Positions 5,709 to 6,163 of a stretch of 6,163 nucleotides of DNA are shown piece by piece. Both the position numbers and the translations under genes were made by a program. Each line of letters opens with the position of its first letter. The first letter of the stretch is position 1. The notes beneath the pieces are model-generated. The model was not told the DNA's origin. It searched no databases and worked only from the letters and a program-made list of their open reading frames with translations. This DNA comes from Ignavibacteriales bacterium. Its GTDB lineage: Bacteria; Bacteroidota; Ignavibacteria; Ignavibacteriales; Melioribacteraceae. Location: contig JAGVBL010000204.1 in the NCBI GenBank assembly GCA_020059785.1, positions 1 through 6,163 on the forward strand, written 5' to 3'.

Positions 5709-6163
5709 ATGGATAACGGCGAACTAATGAAAAATTTAACTCCTACTCAGATAGTAAAAGAATTAGACAAATATATTATCGGTCAGAACGATGCCAAACG
5801 TGCTGTAGCAATTGCTCTTAGAAACAGGTGGAGACGTCAGCAGGTTGAAGAAGGAATTAAAGAAGAAATAATGCCTAATAATATTATTCTTATTGGACCA
5901 ACTGGAGTTGGCAAAACTGAAATTGCAAGACGGCTTGCTAAACTATCCGGAGCGCCATTTATTAAAGTTGAAGCTTCCAAATACACTGAAGTAGGTTATG
6001 TGGGTAGAGATGTTGAATCGATGGTACGTGATCTTACCGAGTTGGCTGTTACAATGGTAAGATCAGAAAAAACGGTTTCTGTTCAGGAGAAGGCAGAACG
6101 AATGGCAGAAGAAAAAATTCTGGATCAATTGATTCCACCCATTAAAAAATCTTCCACTGGCGA
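5709..6163 (+). CDS. hslU: ATP-dependent protease ATPase subunit HslU (ClpY), N-terminal part
   Basis: This is the AAA+ unfoldase partner of HslV, which recognises, unfolds and feeds proteins into the HslV chamber using ATP. The 151 full codons visible carry LTPTQIVKELDKYIIGQ (10-26), AKRAVAIALRNRWRR (29-43), the Walker A motif GPTGVGKT (63-70), and KYTEVGYVGRDVESMV (91-106) with the GYVG pore loop. From about residue 110 the sequence enters the intermediate (I) domain typical of HslU. Walker B, sensor and C-terminal regions lie beyond the right edge, so completeness cannot be judged. The start at 5709 follows AGGA with eight-base spacing; alternatives at 5694 (ATGA overlap, adding MRKKK) and 5727 would change the N-terminus by five or six residues. 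Directly downstream of hslV, the usual order for a protease operon. Confidence 0.97.
   Translation, partial: MDNGELMKNLTPTQIVKELDKYIIGQNDAKRAVAIALRNRWRRQQVEEGIKEEIMPNNIILIGPTGVGKTEIARRLAKLSGAPFIKVEASKYTEVGYVGRDVESMVRDLTELAVTMVRSEKTVSVQEKAERMAEEKILDQLIPPIKKSSTG

Overview
The window is AT-rich, tightly packed bacterial chromosome. DUF3109 (a family I know mainly from Bacteroidota), a promoter-like TATCTTTA box close to the Bacteroidota -7 consensus TAnnTTTG, a loose lipobox, and sigma-54 together with HslVU suggest the Bacteroidota/Chlorobi (FCB) side of the tree. An Ignavibacteria-like organism is my best guess, but this is inference and I cannot run a phylogeny.

The layout is two divergent blocks around a 149-bp intergenic region (2310-2458). 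The minus-strand block reads leftward: a short-chain dehydrogenase/reductase (1524-2309), then a predicted lipoprotein alpha/beta hydrolase of the secretory-lipase type (287-1522) that starts one base after the SDR stop. After a 67-bp gap comes the N-terminal 73 codons of a TIGR03546/DUF2062-like small membrane protein (1-219), which runs off the left edge.

The plus-strand block reads rightward: a DUF3109 cysteine-cluster protein (2459-3025), rpoN for sigma-54 (3028-4503, 2-nt gap), and an integral-membrane methyltransferase with NnrU/MddA and isoprenylcysteine-methyltransferase features (4500-5114, ATGA overlap with rpoN). A 46-nt gap holding a stem-loop (5120-5142) follows. Then come hslV (5161-5697) and the N-terminal third or so of hslU (from 5709, cut by the right edge), which together encode the HslVU ATP-dependent protease.

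The plus-strand genes are spaced like one transcription unit combining a transcription factor (sigma-54), a probable metal-binding protein, a membrane methyltransferase and a stress protease. Apart from the hslV-hslU pair, a shared function is not established. The minus-strand pair looks like lipid or ester metabolism: an envelope-anchored esterase and an NAD(P)-dependent oxidoreductase. I see no RNA genes, insertion sequences, CRISPR arrays, phage genes or broken genes. This is mostly ordinary housekeeping DNA. The parts worth a second look are the unusual rpoN neighbourhood, the methyltransferase coupled to it, and the uncharacterised TIGR03546 gene at the left edge.
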